Assembly (NCBI RefSeq): GCF_041820985.1
Contig: NZ_JBGUAU010000012.1
Location: forward strand, 113,003 to 177,002
Source: Evansella sp041820985
GTDB taxonomy: Bacteria; Bacillota; Bacilli; Bacillales; Salisediminibacteriaceae
Reading direction: 5' to 3'
DNA: 64,000 nt
Shown here: piece after piece, positions 18,088 to 25,968 of the stretch
Position numbering within the stretch: position 1 is the first letter of the stretch
How the letters are laid out: each line of letters begins with the position of its first letter
Notes under the pieces: model-generated
Databases searched by the model: none
The model's input: only the letters and a program-made list of their open reading frames with translations
Told to the model about the DNA's origin: nothing
Program-made: the position numbers and the translations under genes

Positions 18088-18879
18088 TTATAGTAGATTT
18101 ACTAAATATAAAATAGGCATTACAAAGATTAAGCTATCGAATCTGTCAAGGATTCCTCCATGACCTGGCAATACTTGTCCAGAATCTTTCACAGCATAGT
18201 GCCTTTTTAATGCAGATTCAACAAGATCTCCTAATTGTCCTGAAATGGAAACAACCAAAATAAAAACAACAGTTGATAACCATGAAGAAAAAATAGGGAT
18301 ATAAACAGTATAAATAACCCCTACCAAAAACGCTAAAGCAATTCCTCCTATGGCCCCTTCAATTGTCTTATTTGGACTAATATCTGGCCACAACTTGTTT
18401 TTCCCAAAGCTTTTTCCTGTGAAATATGCTCCAGAGTCCGTTGCCCAAACGAGGATGAGAATAAAGAATAAAACCGCTAAACCTTGTTCAAGGAATCGTG
18501 TGTAAATAAAATAATGAAAGCCAAACCCGATATATACAGAGGATAAGATAATGAAGCCGGCTTCATCAAAAGTAAATTTATTTTTTGTTATAACGGTAAG
18601 AGCAAGTAAAACAACGATAAGTAAGAGGAACATTTCAAGTTTATCAATATGAAGCCATTCAAAAGAAATAACATTTGTAGGTATAAGTAATATCCACATC
18701 AATACAAAACTTAATATCCCCATAGGAGATGACCATTTCATTTGCTTCATTTTTAATAATTCATTCATTGCAATAGTTGCCAGTAGGATCATCATGAGAG
18801 TAAAAGGCAGATTTCCGATGATGATTATTGTTAAAAATGCTGCTCCAGCTATAACAGCGGTTATTATTCTTTGTTTCAT
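18088..18879 (-). CDS. cdsA: Phosphatidate cytidylyltransferase (CDP-diglyceride synthase)
   Basis: Integral membrane enzyme that makes CDP-diacylglycerol from CTP and phosphatidic acid for phospholipid synthesis. The 263-residue product consists of about seven to eight hydrophobic segments. Near its C-terminus it has the family signature: SALKRHYAVKDSG followed by PGHGGILDRFDSL. The order uppS-cdsA-dxr is the common Firmicute arrangement. The gene is 17 bases after uppS with an AGGAGG-type site. Confidence 0.98.
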   Translation of the reverse strand: MKQRIITAVIAGAAFLTIIIIGNLPFTLMMILLATIAMNELLKMKQMKWSSPMGILSFVLMWILLIPTNVISFEWLHIDKLEMFLLLIVVLLALTVITKNKFTFDEAGFIILSSVYIGFGFHYFIYTRFLEQGLAVLFFILILVWATDSGAYFTGKSFGKNKLWPDISPNKTIEGAIGGIALAFLVGVIYTVYIPIFSSWLSTVVFILVVSISGQLGDLVESALKRHYAVKDSGQVLPGHGGILDRFDSLIFVMPILYLVNLL

Positions 18880-18896
18880 TTCGCCTTACCTCCTCT

Positions 18897-19667
18897 CTAA
18901 ACGCCTCCGTATCTACGTGCTCTTTTCTGATAAACACGAATTGCTTCATTAAAATGTTCTTCGGTGAAATCTGGCCACAAAACTTCAGTAAACCAGAATT
19001 CAGCATATGCAAGCTGCCATAACATAAAATTACTTAAACGAATCTCACCGCTCGTGCGGATTAACAAGTCAGGATCTCTTAAATCACCCGTCATTAAATG
19101 CTTATTAAGCATCTCTTCCGATATAGAATCGATAGGAAGTTGTTCTTTTTCTAGAGACTCATATACTTTCTTTACAGCTTGAATAATTTCAGAACGACTG
19201 CCATAGTTGAGGGCTATATTTAAGATTAACCCATCATTACCCTTTGTAGCACTGATAGCCTTGTCTACTGCATTAATTGTATGCTTCGGTAAATTTTCTT
19301 TAGAGCCAGTTAATCTAATGACCACATTTTCTTCCATAAGTGTTGGCAATTCTTTATTTAAAAACATTTCAGGTAGTCTCATTAAAAATTCAACTTCACT
19401 TTTCGGACGTTTCCAATTTTCTGTGGAAAAGGCATATAGAGTTAGTGTTTCTACTCCTATTTCATTTGCTCTACGGACAATCTTTCTAATAACGTTCATA
19501 CCTTCCCTGTGACCTGCAATACGAGGAAGTCCTCTTTTATTTGCCCATCTTCCATTTCCATCCATGATAATTGCCACATGTTTTGGTATATTTTTATCAT
19601 CAAGCAAAGTATTGTCAGCTTCTGATTTTATATTCTTCTTTTTAAATCCTGTGAATTTTTTTAACAT
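18897..19667 (-). CDS. uppS: Undecaprenyl diphosphate synthase (cis-prenyltransferase)
   Basis: Condenses isopentenyl diphosphate onto farnesyl diphosphate to make the C55 carrier for peptidoglycan and teichoic acids. The 256-residue product has IIMDGNGRWA with the metal-binding Asp36, then AGHREGMNVI, TLYAFSTENW with RPKSEVEFLM, and the C-terminal RTSGEIRLSNFMLWQLAYAE. A short Lys-rich N-terminal extension precedes the domain. The gene heads a cluster with cdsA and dxr. The 293-base gap between it and the frr terminator should carry its promoter. Confidence 0.98.
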   Translation of the reverse strand: MLKKFTGFKKKNIKSEADNTLLDDKNIPKHVAIIMDGNGRWANKRGLPRIAGHREGMNVIRKIVRRANEIGVETLTLYAFSTENWKRPKSEVEFLMRLPEMFLNKELPTLMEENVVIRLTGSKENLPKHTINAVDKAISATKGNDGLILNIALNYGSRSEIIQAVKKVYESLEKEQLPIDSISEEMLNKHLMTGDLRDPDLLIRTSGEIRLSNFMLWQLAYAEFWFTEVLWPDFTEEHFNEAIRVYQKRARRYGGV

Positions 19668-19960
19668 ACCCTTATCCCCCAGATTGCCTAAAAATTCTTC
19701 ATTTAAAAAAATCTTATGTATAATCTATATCTTTAATCAAGGTTTTTATCATCTTCGTTTAATACATAAAAAATTAAACATATATCGTATAAATTAAAAA
19801 GAAAAACTTGGCTTACCCTCTAGTTTTCAATAAAGAAAACCTTCACCTTTACTAAAACGTTCATTTTTTATTAAAGTTAGACATTCTTAAACTTCAAAAA
19901 ACCTACAATTAAGTAATATTCAATAGTAAAAAGTTCTTTTCGTTCATATAAAGTGTAAAA
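19668..19960. other. AT-rich gap between frr terminator and uppS
   Basis: No gene, RNA or repeat is recognisable in this stretch. It is very AT-rich. Several TATAAT-like hexamers occur on the minus strand around 19715-19730 and TTGATT near 19735, but no pair has acceptable promoter spacing. It presumably contains the promoter for uppS-cdsA-dxr. Confidence 0.5.
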
Positions 19961-19986
19961 AACCCCCTTAATGATAGAGGGTCTTT
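19961..19986 (-). terminator. Terminator after frr
   Basis: On the minus strand GACCCTCT and AGGGGGTT form a short hairpin around ATCATTA, followed by a run of T residues. It lies 30 bases past the frr stop and ends the pyrH-frr unit. Confidence 0.85.
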
Positions 19987-20015
19987 TACCATAATCTATT
20001 TTACATGTTTTCTTA

Positions 20016-20573
20016 TTAGACTTCCATGATTTCTTGTTCTTTTTGTTTTGCTATTTCGTCAACATTTTTAATTACACCGTCTGTTAACTTTTGAACATCA
20101 TCTTGACTTCTTCGTAGATCGTCTTCTGTTAATTCTCCATCTTTTTCTAGCTTCTTTAATTCATCATTTGTATCACGACGAATATTTCTAACAGCAACTT
20201 TTGCATCCTCTGTAAAACGCCCAACTAATTTTACCAAGTCCTTACGGCGTTCTTCCGTTAATGCAGGAATAGAAATGCGAATAATATTTCCGTCATTTGA
20301 TGGTGACAAACCTAGATCCGCCTTTTGGATCGCACGTTCAATATCAGAAATAGAAGATTTATCAAACGGTTGGATTGTTAGCATTCTTGCTTCTGGAACT
20401 GCTATAGTCGCTAATTGATTTAATGGAGTAGGCATTCCATAATACTCTACTTGAACCTTGTCCAATAGAGAAGGGTTAGCTCTTCCGGCACGAATAGTTG
20501 CCAGTTCTTTTCGAAATGAGTCAACAGATTTATTCATACGATCTTCCGCTTGAGAGTAGACCACTTTTGACAT
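20016..20573 (-). CDS. frr: Ribosome recycling factor
   Basis: Splits post-termination ribosomes together with EF-G. The 185-residue product has the RRF pattern throughout: FRKELATIRAGRANPSLLD, VEYYGMPTPLNQLATIAVPEAR, the LTEERRKDLVKLV segment, and the long C-terminal helix VRNIRRDTNDELKKLEKDGELTEDDLRR. It starts two bases after the pyrH stop, so the two are surely co-transcribed. A GGGG-type ribosome site lies inside the end of pyrH. Confidence 0.98.
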   Translation of the reverse strand: MSKVVYSQAEDRMNKSVDSFRKELATIRAGRANPSLLDKVQVEYYGMPTPLNQLATIAVPEARMLTIQPFDKSSISDIERAIQKADLGLSPSNDGNIIRISIPALTEERRKDLVKLVGRFTEDAKVAVRNIRRDTNDELKKLEKDGELTEDDLRRSQDDVQKLTDGVIKNVDEIAKQKEQEIMEV

Positions 20574-20575
20574 GT

Positions 20576-21298
20576 TTATTTCCCCCTTATAATCGTTCCA
20601 ATTTCTTCGCCAATTACTGCACGTTTAATATTTCCTTCTTCCATGATAGAAAAAACAATGAGAGGAATGTTATTATCCATACATAGAGACGATGCTGTGG
20701 AGTCCATTACAGCCAATCCTTCTTTAAGGATATCTAAGTAAGTTAATTCCTCATATTTAACAGCTGTTGAGTCTATAGAAGGATCTGCACTGTATACACC
20801 ATCAACCTTATTCTTAGCCATAAGGATTACATCTGCCTCAATTTCAGCCGCTCTTAATGCTGCCGTTGTATCAGTTGAGAAATAAGGGTTTCCTGTACCA
20901 GCTGCAAAAATAACAACTCGCTTTTTCTCTAAATGACGTATAGCTCTTCTTCTTATGTATGGTTCAGCAACTTGACGCATTTCAATAGAGCTTTGTACTC
21001 TTGTTTGAACATCTATGTTCTCTAAACTATCTTGAAGAGCCAAAGAGTTCATAACAGTAGCTAACATCCCCATATAGTCCGCCGTGGCACGATCCATCCC
21101 TTTTGCACTTCCTGCCATACCTCTCCATATGTTTCCGCCACCAACTATAATTGCTACTTCTACTTCTAAATCCACAATATCACGAATTTGTTCTGCAATG
21201 GATTGAATTACTGATGGATCTATCCCAAATCCTTGATCTCCAGCTAATGCTTCTCCACTCAATTTTAATACAATTCGTTTGTATTTTGGTTTGTCCAT
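20576..21298 (-). CDS. pyrH: UMP kinase
   Basis: Phosphorylates UMP to UDP. It belongs to the amino-acid-kinase fold and is allosterically controlled in bacteria. From the ATG at 21298 (site GGAGGG upstream) the product has 240 residues. It has KRIVLKLSGEALAG at the N-terminus, IVGGGNIWRG, DYMGMLATVMNSLALQD, and AAGTGNPYFSTDTTAALRA, all typical of bacterial UMP kinases. The frame is open four codons upstream through a TTG with no better ribosome site. It forms a pair with frr. Confidence 0.98.
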   Translation of the reverse strand: MDKPKYKRIVLKLSGEALAGDQGFGIDPSVIQSIAEQIRDIVDLEVEVAIIVGGGNIWRGMAGSAKGMDRATADYMGMLATVMNSLALQDSLENIDVQTRVQSSIEMRQVAEPYIRRRAIRHLEKKRVVIFAAGTGNPYFSTDTTAALRAAEIEADVILMAKNKVDGVYSADPSIDSTAVKYEELTYLDILKEGLAVMDSTASSLCMDNNIPLIVFSIMEEGNIKRAVIGEEIGTIIRGK

Positions 21299-21355
21299 AA
21301 TACCCTCCAATTTTCACATTTCAGTTCATCGTTGTTGCCAGATTCTTTGTTGTAA

Positions 21356-21475
21356 GAAAAGCGCAAGGCGCCCTCTCACCACCGATATGCAAATGTTCTG
21401 GACGATAAAAAGCGCTTTTTACTTTTAATCGGGCAGGTTATTTGTCAAGAGGTGATGGCGCCTGGAGCTAGACAA
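21356..21475. repeat. Hairpin repeat B, copy 1 (tsf-pyrH gap)
   Basis: Begins GCGCAAGGCGCC and ends GGCGCCTGGAGCTAGAC. Outer arms GGCGCC...CTCTCACCA and AGGTGATGGCGCC pair. Inner arms from CAAATGTTCTGGACGAT to ATCGGGC...ATTTG pair imperfectly. The same opening and the same CAAATGTTCTG segment occur in copy 2 near 53500. This style of element is familiar to me from intergenic regions of several Bacillaceae. Confidence 0.7.
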
Positions 21476-21555
21476 TTTTCTAAGTCCAAAAATTTTATAC
21501 TTTCTTACCATTTAAAAAAACTGGACTTAACTGCAGTATCAATAACATTTTAGGA

Positions 21556-21578
21556 AAAAGGGACACGATGTGCCCCTT
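21556..21578 (-). terminator. Rho-independent terminator after tsf
   Basis: On the minus strand AAGGGGCAC and GTGTCCCTT form a hairpin with a three-base loop, followed by TTTCC. It lies about 20 bases past the tsf stop. Confidence 0.88.
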
Positions 21579-21598
21579 CCATTGTTTGCATTTACTTA

Positions 21599-22483
21599 TT
21601 ATTTCTTTACTTGAGACATAACTTCTTCAGCAAAGTTATCTACACGTTTTTCTAGACCTTCTCCAACTTCATAACGGAAGAATGTTTTTACACTCGCACC
21701 TTTAGAAGATAAAAACTTGCCTACTTTTTGATCTCCATCTTTTACAAACGGTTGATCATTTAAGCAGATATCTTCAAAGTATTTACTTAATCTACCTTCT
21801 ACCATTTTTTCAACGATATTTTCAGGTTTCCCCTCATTTAATGCTTGCTGTTTAAGAACTTCACGTTCTCTTTCAACTTCATCTTGAGAAACTTGGTCGC
21901 GACTTACATATTTCGGGTTAATTGCCGCTACATGCATTGAGATATCTTTTGCTAACTCTTCATCAGTAGTACCTGTAAGGACAGTCAATACGCCAATTCG
22001 TCCACCCATGTGTAGGTATTCACCAAATGCTTCGTTTTCAGCGCGTTCTACAATTTCAAATCTGCGAAGTGAGATCTTTTCTCCAATTTTCGCAATTTGG
22101 TTATTAATATAGTTTTCAAGTGTATCTGCATCACCATCAAACGGTTGAGCTAGTGCAGCTTCTACATCACTTGGCGTATTGTTCAATAAGTGAGTAGCCA
22201 CTGTATCTACCATGTTAATGAAGTTTTCGTTTTTCGCAACAAAGTCAGTTTCTGCGTTGATTTCAACGATAACTGCCTTATTTCTATCAGATTTCACATG
22301 AGATAAACCTTCAGCAGCAACACGGCCTGCTTTTTTCGCCGCACTAGCAATACCTTTCTCACGTAAGAAATCAATTGCTTTTTCCATATCACCGTCAGTT
22401 TCTGTTAATGCTTTTTTGCAGTCCATCATGCCTGCACCTGTTTTTTCACGCAGTTCTTTTACCATACCAGCTGTAATTGCCAT
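21599..22483 (-). CDS. tsf: Elongation factor Ts
   Basis: Guanine nucleotide exchange factor for EF-Tu. The 294-residue product has an N-terminal UBA-like domain with LREKTGAGMMDCKKAL and LREKGIASAAKKAGRVAAEG. The nucleotide-exchange motif NAETDFVAKNENF follows. The C-terminal VGEGLEKRVDNFAEEV matches Bacillus EF-Ts. A GGAGG site precedes the ATG. Unlike a simple two-gene rpsB-tsf unit, 345 bases with a strong terminator and a repeat separate it from rpsB, so tsf expression needs read-through or a promoter in the gap. Confidence 0.98.
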   Translation of the reverse strand: MAITAGMVKELREKTGAGMMDCKKALTETDGDMEKAIDFLREKGIASAAKKAGRVAAEGLSHVKSDRNKAVIVEINAETDFVAKNENFINMVDTVATHLLNNTPSDVEAALAQPFDGDADTLENYINNQIAKIGEKISLRRFEIVERAENEAFGEYLHMGGRIGVLTVLTGTTDEELAKDISMHVAAINPKYVSRDQVSQDEVEREREVLKQQALNEGKPENIVEKMVEGRLSKYFEDICLNDQPFVKDGDQKVGKFLSSKGASVKTFFRYEVGEGLEKRVDNFAEEVMSQVKK

Positions 22484-22621
22484 GGATAAATCCTCCTTTA
22501 ACGATTATGTAAATTCTTATTAACACACACTAAACTATTGTACCCATTTTTATATAGAATGGTTCTTATACAATATTTGTTGCTTCAGTTTATTTTTAAA
22601 GCTCTGTTAAACTTTGTTGTA

Positions 22622-22737
22622 GATTTTCACTTCAGGTTGCTCGCTTTCCTAGGGAACACCGCAATCTCCTAGGTCGTTTCCTCCCTGTAGAGTTTCACCT
22701 GGTAAGCTTTTGCAATAGGAGTCTCGTACCTTCCGTA
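22622..22737. repeat. Degenerate intergenic repeat C (rpsB-tsf gap)
   Basis: GC-richer island in an AT-rich gap. It includes GCTCGCTTTCCTAGGGAAC, GTTTCACCTGG and GGAGTCTCGTACCTTCCG. These segments resemble a dispersed Bacillaceae intergenic repeat that I recall from other genomes. No second copy of this family was found in the window, so the family assignment rests on memory and is tentative. Confidence 0.45.
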
Positions 22738-22771
22738 AAAATGAACATTGTCCATTAACATAGCTATTTTT

Positions 22772-22807
22772 AAAAAGGGTGATAAAGGGTCAAGCCCTCT
22801 ATCACCC
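22772..22807 (-). terminator. Strong rho-independent terminator after rpsB
   Basis: On the minus strand GGGTGATAGAGGG (22795-22807) pairs with CCCTTTATCACCC (22777-22789) around a five-base loop, with a run of U residues after the stem. It begins 14 bases past the rpsB stop and lies between rpsB and tsf. Confidence 0.93.
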
Positions 22808-22820
22808 TCTAAGAATAACC

Positions 22821-23528
22821 TTAAGCAGTTGTAGTTTCTTCCTCTTGACCTTGGTTAACTTCAATAATAGCATCGGCCATTTTAGCAGTTAATAAACGTA
22901 CTGCACGAATAGCGTCATCGTTACCTGGGATAACATAGTCAATTTCATCCGGATCACAGTTTGTATCAACAATACCAACGATTGGGATGTTTAATTTGCG
23001 TGCTTCAGCAACAGCAATACGCTCTTTACGTGGATCGATAATGAATAAAGCATCAGGAAGCTTCTCCATATCTTTAATTCCACCTAAGAATTTTTCTAAA
23101 CGATCTAATTCCTTATTCAATATTACTACTTCTTTTTTAGGAAGAACTTCAAAGGTACCGTCTTCACGCATACGCTCAATTTCTTTCAAACGAGCAATAC
23201 GCTTACGAATTGTACCGAAGTTTGTTAATGTACCACCTAACCAACGTTGGTTAATGAAGTACATTCCACTACGCTCAGCTTCTTCTTTCACAGCATCTTG
23301 CGCTTGTTTCTTTGTACCTACGAATAAAACGGTTCCACCTTGTTCTGCAACTTGGCGTACAAAGTTGAACGCTTCGTCAACTTTCTTAACCGTCTTTTGT
23401 AAGTCAATAATGTAAATACCGTTTCTTTCTGTGAAGATGTAGCGATCCATTTTTGGGTTCCAACGACGTGTTTGGTGACCGAAGTGAACACCTGCTTCTA
23501 ATAATTGTTTCATGGAAATCACTGCCAT
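22821..23528 (-). CDS. rpsB: 30S ribosomal protein S2
   Basis: Late-binding small-subunit protein. From the ATG at 23528, eight bases after AGGAGG, the product has 235 residues. It starts MAVISMKQLLEAGVHFGHQT and contains RRWNPKMDRYIFTERNGIYIIDL and the conserved LGGTLTNFGTIRKRI. It also has PDALFIIDPRKERIAVAEA and ends with an acidic Glu-rich tail. A GTG three codons upstream is in frame but lies inside the ribosome site. It has its own promoter just after swrB and a strong terminator. Confidence 0.98.
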   Translation of the reverse strand: MAVISMKQLLEAGVHFGHQTRRWNPKMDRYIFTERNGIYIIDLQKTVKKVDEAFNFVRQVAEQGGTVLFVGTKKQAQDAVKEEAERSGMYFINQRWLGGTLTNFGTIRKRIARLKEIERMREDGTFEVLPKKEVVILNKELDRLEKFLGGIKDMEKLPDALFIIDPRKERIAVAEARKLNIPIVGIVDTNCDPDEIDYVIPGNDDAIRAVRLLTAKMADAIIEVNQGQEEETTTA

Positions 23529-23642
23529 TCTACACACCTCCTCATGGTTTTTTGTCCTCCGCTCCCATCCGCTCTATGTACAACTACGTTTAGTAGCACC
23601 AGTACATAAATCAGGAAACGTGTGTGATTAACACCGAGAAAT

Positions 23643-23671
23643 AATATACCATATTGTGTCGAACAATACAA
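23643..23671 (-). promoter_or_regulatory. SigA-type promoter for rpsB
   Basis: On the minus strand TTGTAT (23666-23671) and TATATT (23643-23648) are separated by 17 bases. TGG directly before the -10 box gives an extended -10 (TGN). It lies between the swrB stop and rpsB and predicts a leader of roughly 100 bases. Confidence 0.72.
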
Positions 23672-23684
23672 GTCCTGAAAGAGT

Positions 23685-24188
23685 TTATTTATGAAACTTA
23701 ATCATAAGTTCCACTTCTCCCGCTCCCATATTTAATTTTTGTGCAATTTCTTTTACCGTTAAACCGCGTTTATGTAACGATAAAACCTTAGCTGTGTCAG
23801 AGGTAGTCGGCTCAAGAATTTCTTTGGGAAGAAATGGTTTGTAATTTGAATAGTTTGTATACAGGTCATCTTCATCTTCAATATTATTTTTACCCTTACT
23901 TTCTATTTCGGTAACATCATCTTTAGATCTTTCGTTTTCTCCATTAAGTTTTGCGTGAAATGGAACTTCTTTGTATGCGCTTTCTTTACGTTCCTTCAAA
24001 ATTATACGCACAATTCGATCGTTATTCTCTTTCATCTCTGTTGTATAAGAGACTAACATATCTTCCATTTCTCTTAATACTTTTTCTCCCTTTACAGGTT
24101 CCTGCTTTGACTGGCGCTGATATAAAAGGATCATTATATAAAAGCTAATAAAATGTAGAATAAAGCTTACAACAAGTAAATAAACCAT
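23685..24188 (-). CDS. swrB: SwrB-like swarming motility protein (DUF6115-type)
   Basis: The 167-residue product starts with one membrane helix (about 3-22, LLVVSFILHFISFYIMILLY), followed by a charged, probably disordered cytoplasmic middle. It ends with a small helix-turn-helix-like segment (about 133-167), HKRGLTVKEIAQKLNMGAGE. This layout and the position between sigD and rpsB match SwrB (YlxL) of B. subtilis, a membrane protein that helps activate flagellar export and hook-basal-body completion. Sequence identity in the middle looks low, so the name rests mainly on layout and location. It is the last gene of the fla/che operon. Confidence 0.8.
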   Translation of the reverse strand: MVYLLVVSFILHFISFYIMILLYQRQSKQEPVKGEKVLREMEDMLVSYTTEMKENNDRIVRIILKERKESAYKEVPFHAKLNGENERSKDDVTEIESKGKNNIEDEDDLYTNYSNYKPFLPKEILEPTTSDTAKVLSLHKRGLTVKEIAQKLNMGAGEVELMIKFHK

Positions 24189-24201
24189 TTCAAGATCTCC
24201 T

Positions 24202-24519
24202 TTAACCCTTTATATCGAGGCTCTTCCCTTTAAAAGGATGTGCATCTGTATCTTCTTTTATAGATATTTCCTTCCCATTGTTTTTAAACATACGTTTACC
24301 TTGTCCACGACTTTGTTCATCATCATTATTTAAACGTTTTTTCTCACTTTTCTCTAAGTGAGATACCGTCCTCTTTATTCTATCATTCTCCTCTAATTGC
24401 TTTTGAGATAATTGATTTTGCATCAAAGCGGCTCTTTGTTGTAATTGATCCTGAAGTTTGCCAGCTGTTTGTGTCCTAGGTAAAGCAACTTGCATTTCAA
24501 TTGATCTTAAGCCACTCAT
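24202..24519 (-). CDS. Uncharacterised small coiled-coil protein of the fla/che operon
   Basis: I do not recognise a named family. The 105-residue product starts MSGLRSIEMQVALPRTQTAG. It continues as a Gln/Glu/Lys-rich, probably helical stretch (about 20-60) and ends in a basic tail with HPFKGKSLDIKG. It has no signal peptide, membrane helix or catalytic motif. It sits 13 bases before swrB and 15 bases after the FapA-like gene, so it is co-transcribed with late flagellar genes. I recall similar small proteins next to sigD in other Firmicutes but cannot confirm this here. A chaperone or adaptor role in motility would be a guess. Confidence 0.82.
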   Translation of the reverse strand: MSGLRSIEMQVALPRTQTAGKLQDQLQQRAALMQNQLSQKQLEENDRIKRTVSHLEKSEKKRLNNDDEQSRGQGKRMFKNNGKEISIKEDTDAHPFKGKSLDIKG

Positions 24520-24534
24520 AGGTTATTCGTCTCC

Positions 24535-25920
24535 TTATTTATCAACGTAAGGTTGAAATTTTATTTCTCCCCGTTCAAGTTTAAATTGTACATTTTGGTG
24601 TTTTGTAATAATTTTACGTTGGTATTTACCAAAATAAAGAATTGTATTGGGGTGAATTTCTCGCGACACGTTTATGTACGCATCTTGTTGATCATGAACA
24701 TTATCATGTAAATCTTCTATTTTTTCTTTTAAATCTTCTATTTTCCGCTCATTATTTTCAATGGTATATCGTATTTTTAGTTTCATCATTCTTTGCTTTT
24801 GATCTAGTGCTCCTGCTTGTTCCATTGCTGTTACTTTTTCTAAAAGTAGGAAAAGCTTTTCAAGTTCTGTATTCAAAGATTGTAATTCCGTAGTGTATTC
24901 TTTTTCTAATTTTAGTAGCCTTTGATTTGTACCAATGTATATGGAAGTTGGGGTATTCATCGAGTTACCGACTTCGTTCACTTTAATCCCCTTTGAAGCT
25001 GAAATATCTCCTCCAACTATATTACCATACCCCTTGTTACAATAAATGAACCCTTCACAGTTAATAGTACTATGTAAAATGGATTGGTGTACAACAACAT
25101 CGCCTCCAACCTCTAAAACCCCTTGATTTATGAAAGATGTTTCTACATTACCTTTTGCCTTTATGGATCCTTTGCTCTGAGCAACAATACCTTGAGTAAT
25201 AAATACAGAGCCTTCAGAAATGATTTCAGCCGATTCAACGGAACCTAAAATACGTATATCACCTGTTGCAATTACTTTAAAACCAGAGCGCACACCACCT
25301 CTGATTGTAACATTCCCTATAAAATCTATATTTCCAACAGCTAAATCAACATCTCCATTTACTTCATAAATAGGGAATACATTTATTCGTTTTTTCTCAA
25401 CAGATACTTGTCCATCAATAGTAGAAATAATTTGTCTTCCGTCTTCACTTACTACAGTATTTTTTCCAGGTCTAAGAGTAATATCCCTGGCTTTTTTTGC
25501 TCTTACTACTTCACCTAGTACATTCATACCATCTATTTCTTTTTCTACATCTATCTTTATACCGACAACAGTTCCTGCAGATACTGATCCGATTTCTAAT
25601 ACATTTCGTAAATCTACCGTTTCCGTTTTATCTATATTCTTACCTGTGATCCTTTTGGAAGAAATTAGAGGCTTTATATAGGCATCCTTCCCCAAATTCG
25701 CCTGAGTTCCTTCTGCAATCACAAATGGAGGTTCAATCTCACCTAAGAGAAATTGAGTAATTTTGTCTCTTTTAATTCCATACTTAATTCCGTATTTGTT
25801 TAGTATGAATTCTATGTCTTCCATATTAATTTGATTATCATTTTTATTATTTTGATTTAACATTGCTTCCATTTTGTCTTTTGTAATTTCGATTTGTATG
25901 TCTTGCTCTATGATTTCCAT
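24535..25920 (-). CDS. FapA-family (DUF342) protein
   Basis: The 461-residue product (ATG at 25920, preceded by GAGGGGGGG) is a DUF342/FapA protein. It has an N-terminal domain, then a central right-handed beta-helix-like region (about 170-320) rich in repeated Gly, Val and Ile, for example GNVTIRGGVRSG, ATGDIRILGSVESAEI and IVAQSKGSIKAKGNVET. A C-terminal coiled coil (about 330-420) follows. In Vibrio a FapA protein affects polar flagellar assembly and FlhF placement. In Bacillaceae the role is not established. It lies between sigD and the small coiled-coil gene. The frame is open eight codons further upstream. Confidence 0.9.
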   Translation of the reverse strand: MEIIEQDIQIEITKDKMEAMLNQNNKNDNQINMEDIEFILNKYGIKYGIKRDKITQFLLGEIEPPFVIAEGTQANLGKDAYIKPLISSKRITGKNIDKTETVDLRNVLEIGSVSAGTVVGIKIDVEKEIDGMNVLGEVVRAKKARDITLRPGKNTVVSEDGRQIISTIDGQVSVEKKRINVFPIYEVNGDVDLAVGNIDFIGNVTIRGGVRSGFKVIATGDIRILGSVESAEIISEGSVFITQGIVAQSKGSIKAKGNVETSFINQGVLEVGGDVVVHQSILHSTINCEGFIYCNKGYGNIVGGDISASKGIKVNEVGNSMNTPTSIYIGTNQRLLKLEKEYTTELQSLNTELEKLFLLLEKVTAMEQAGALDQKQRMMKLKIRYTIENNERKIEDLKEKIEDLHDNVHDQQDAYINVSREIHPNTILYFGKYQRKIITKHQNVQFKLERGEIKFQPYVDK

Positions 25921-25968
25921 CTCTGCCCCCCCTCTCAATATCAAAAATATCGTATTGTATTTGTAATA

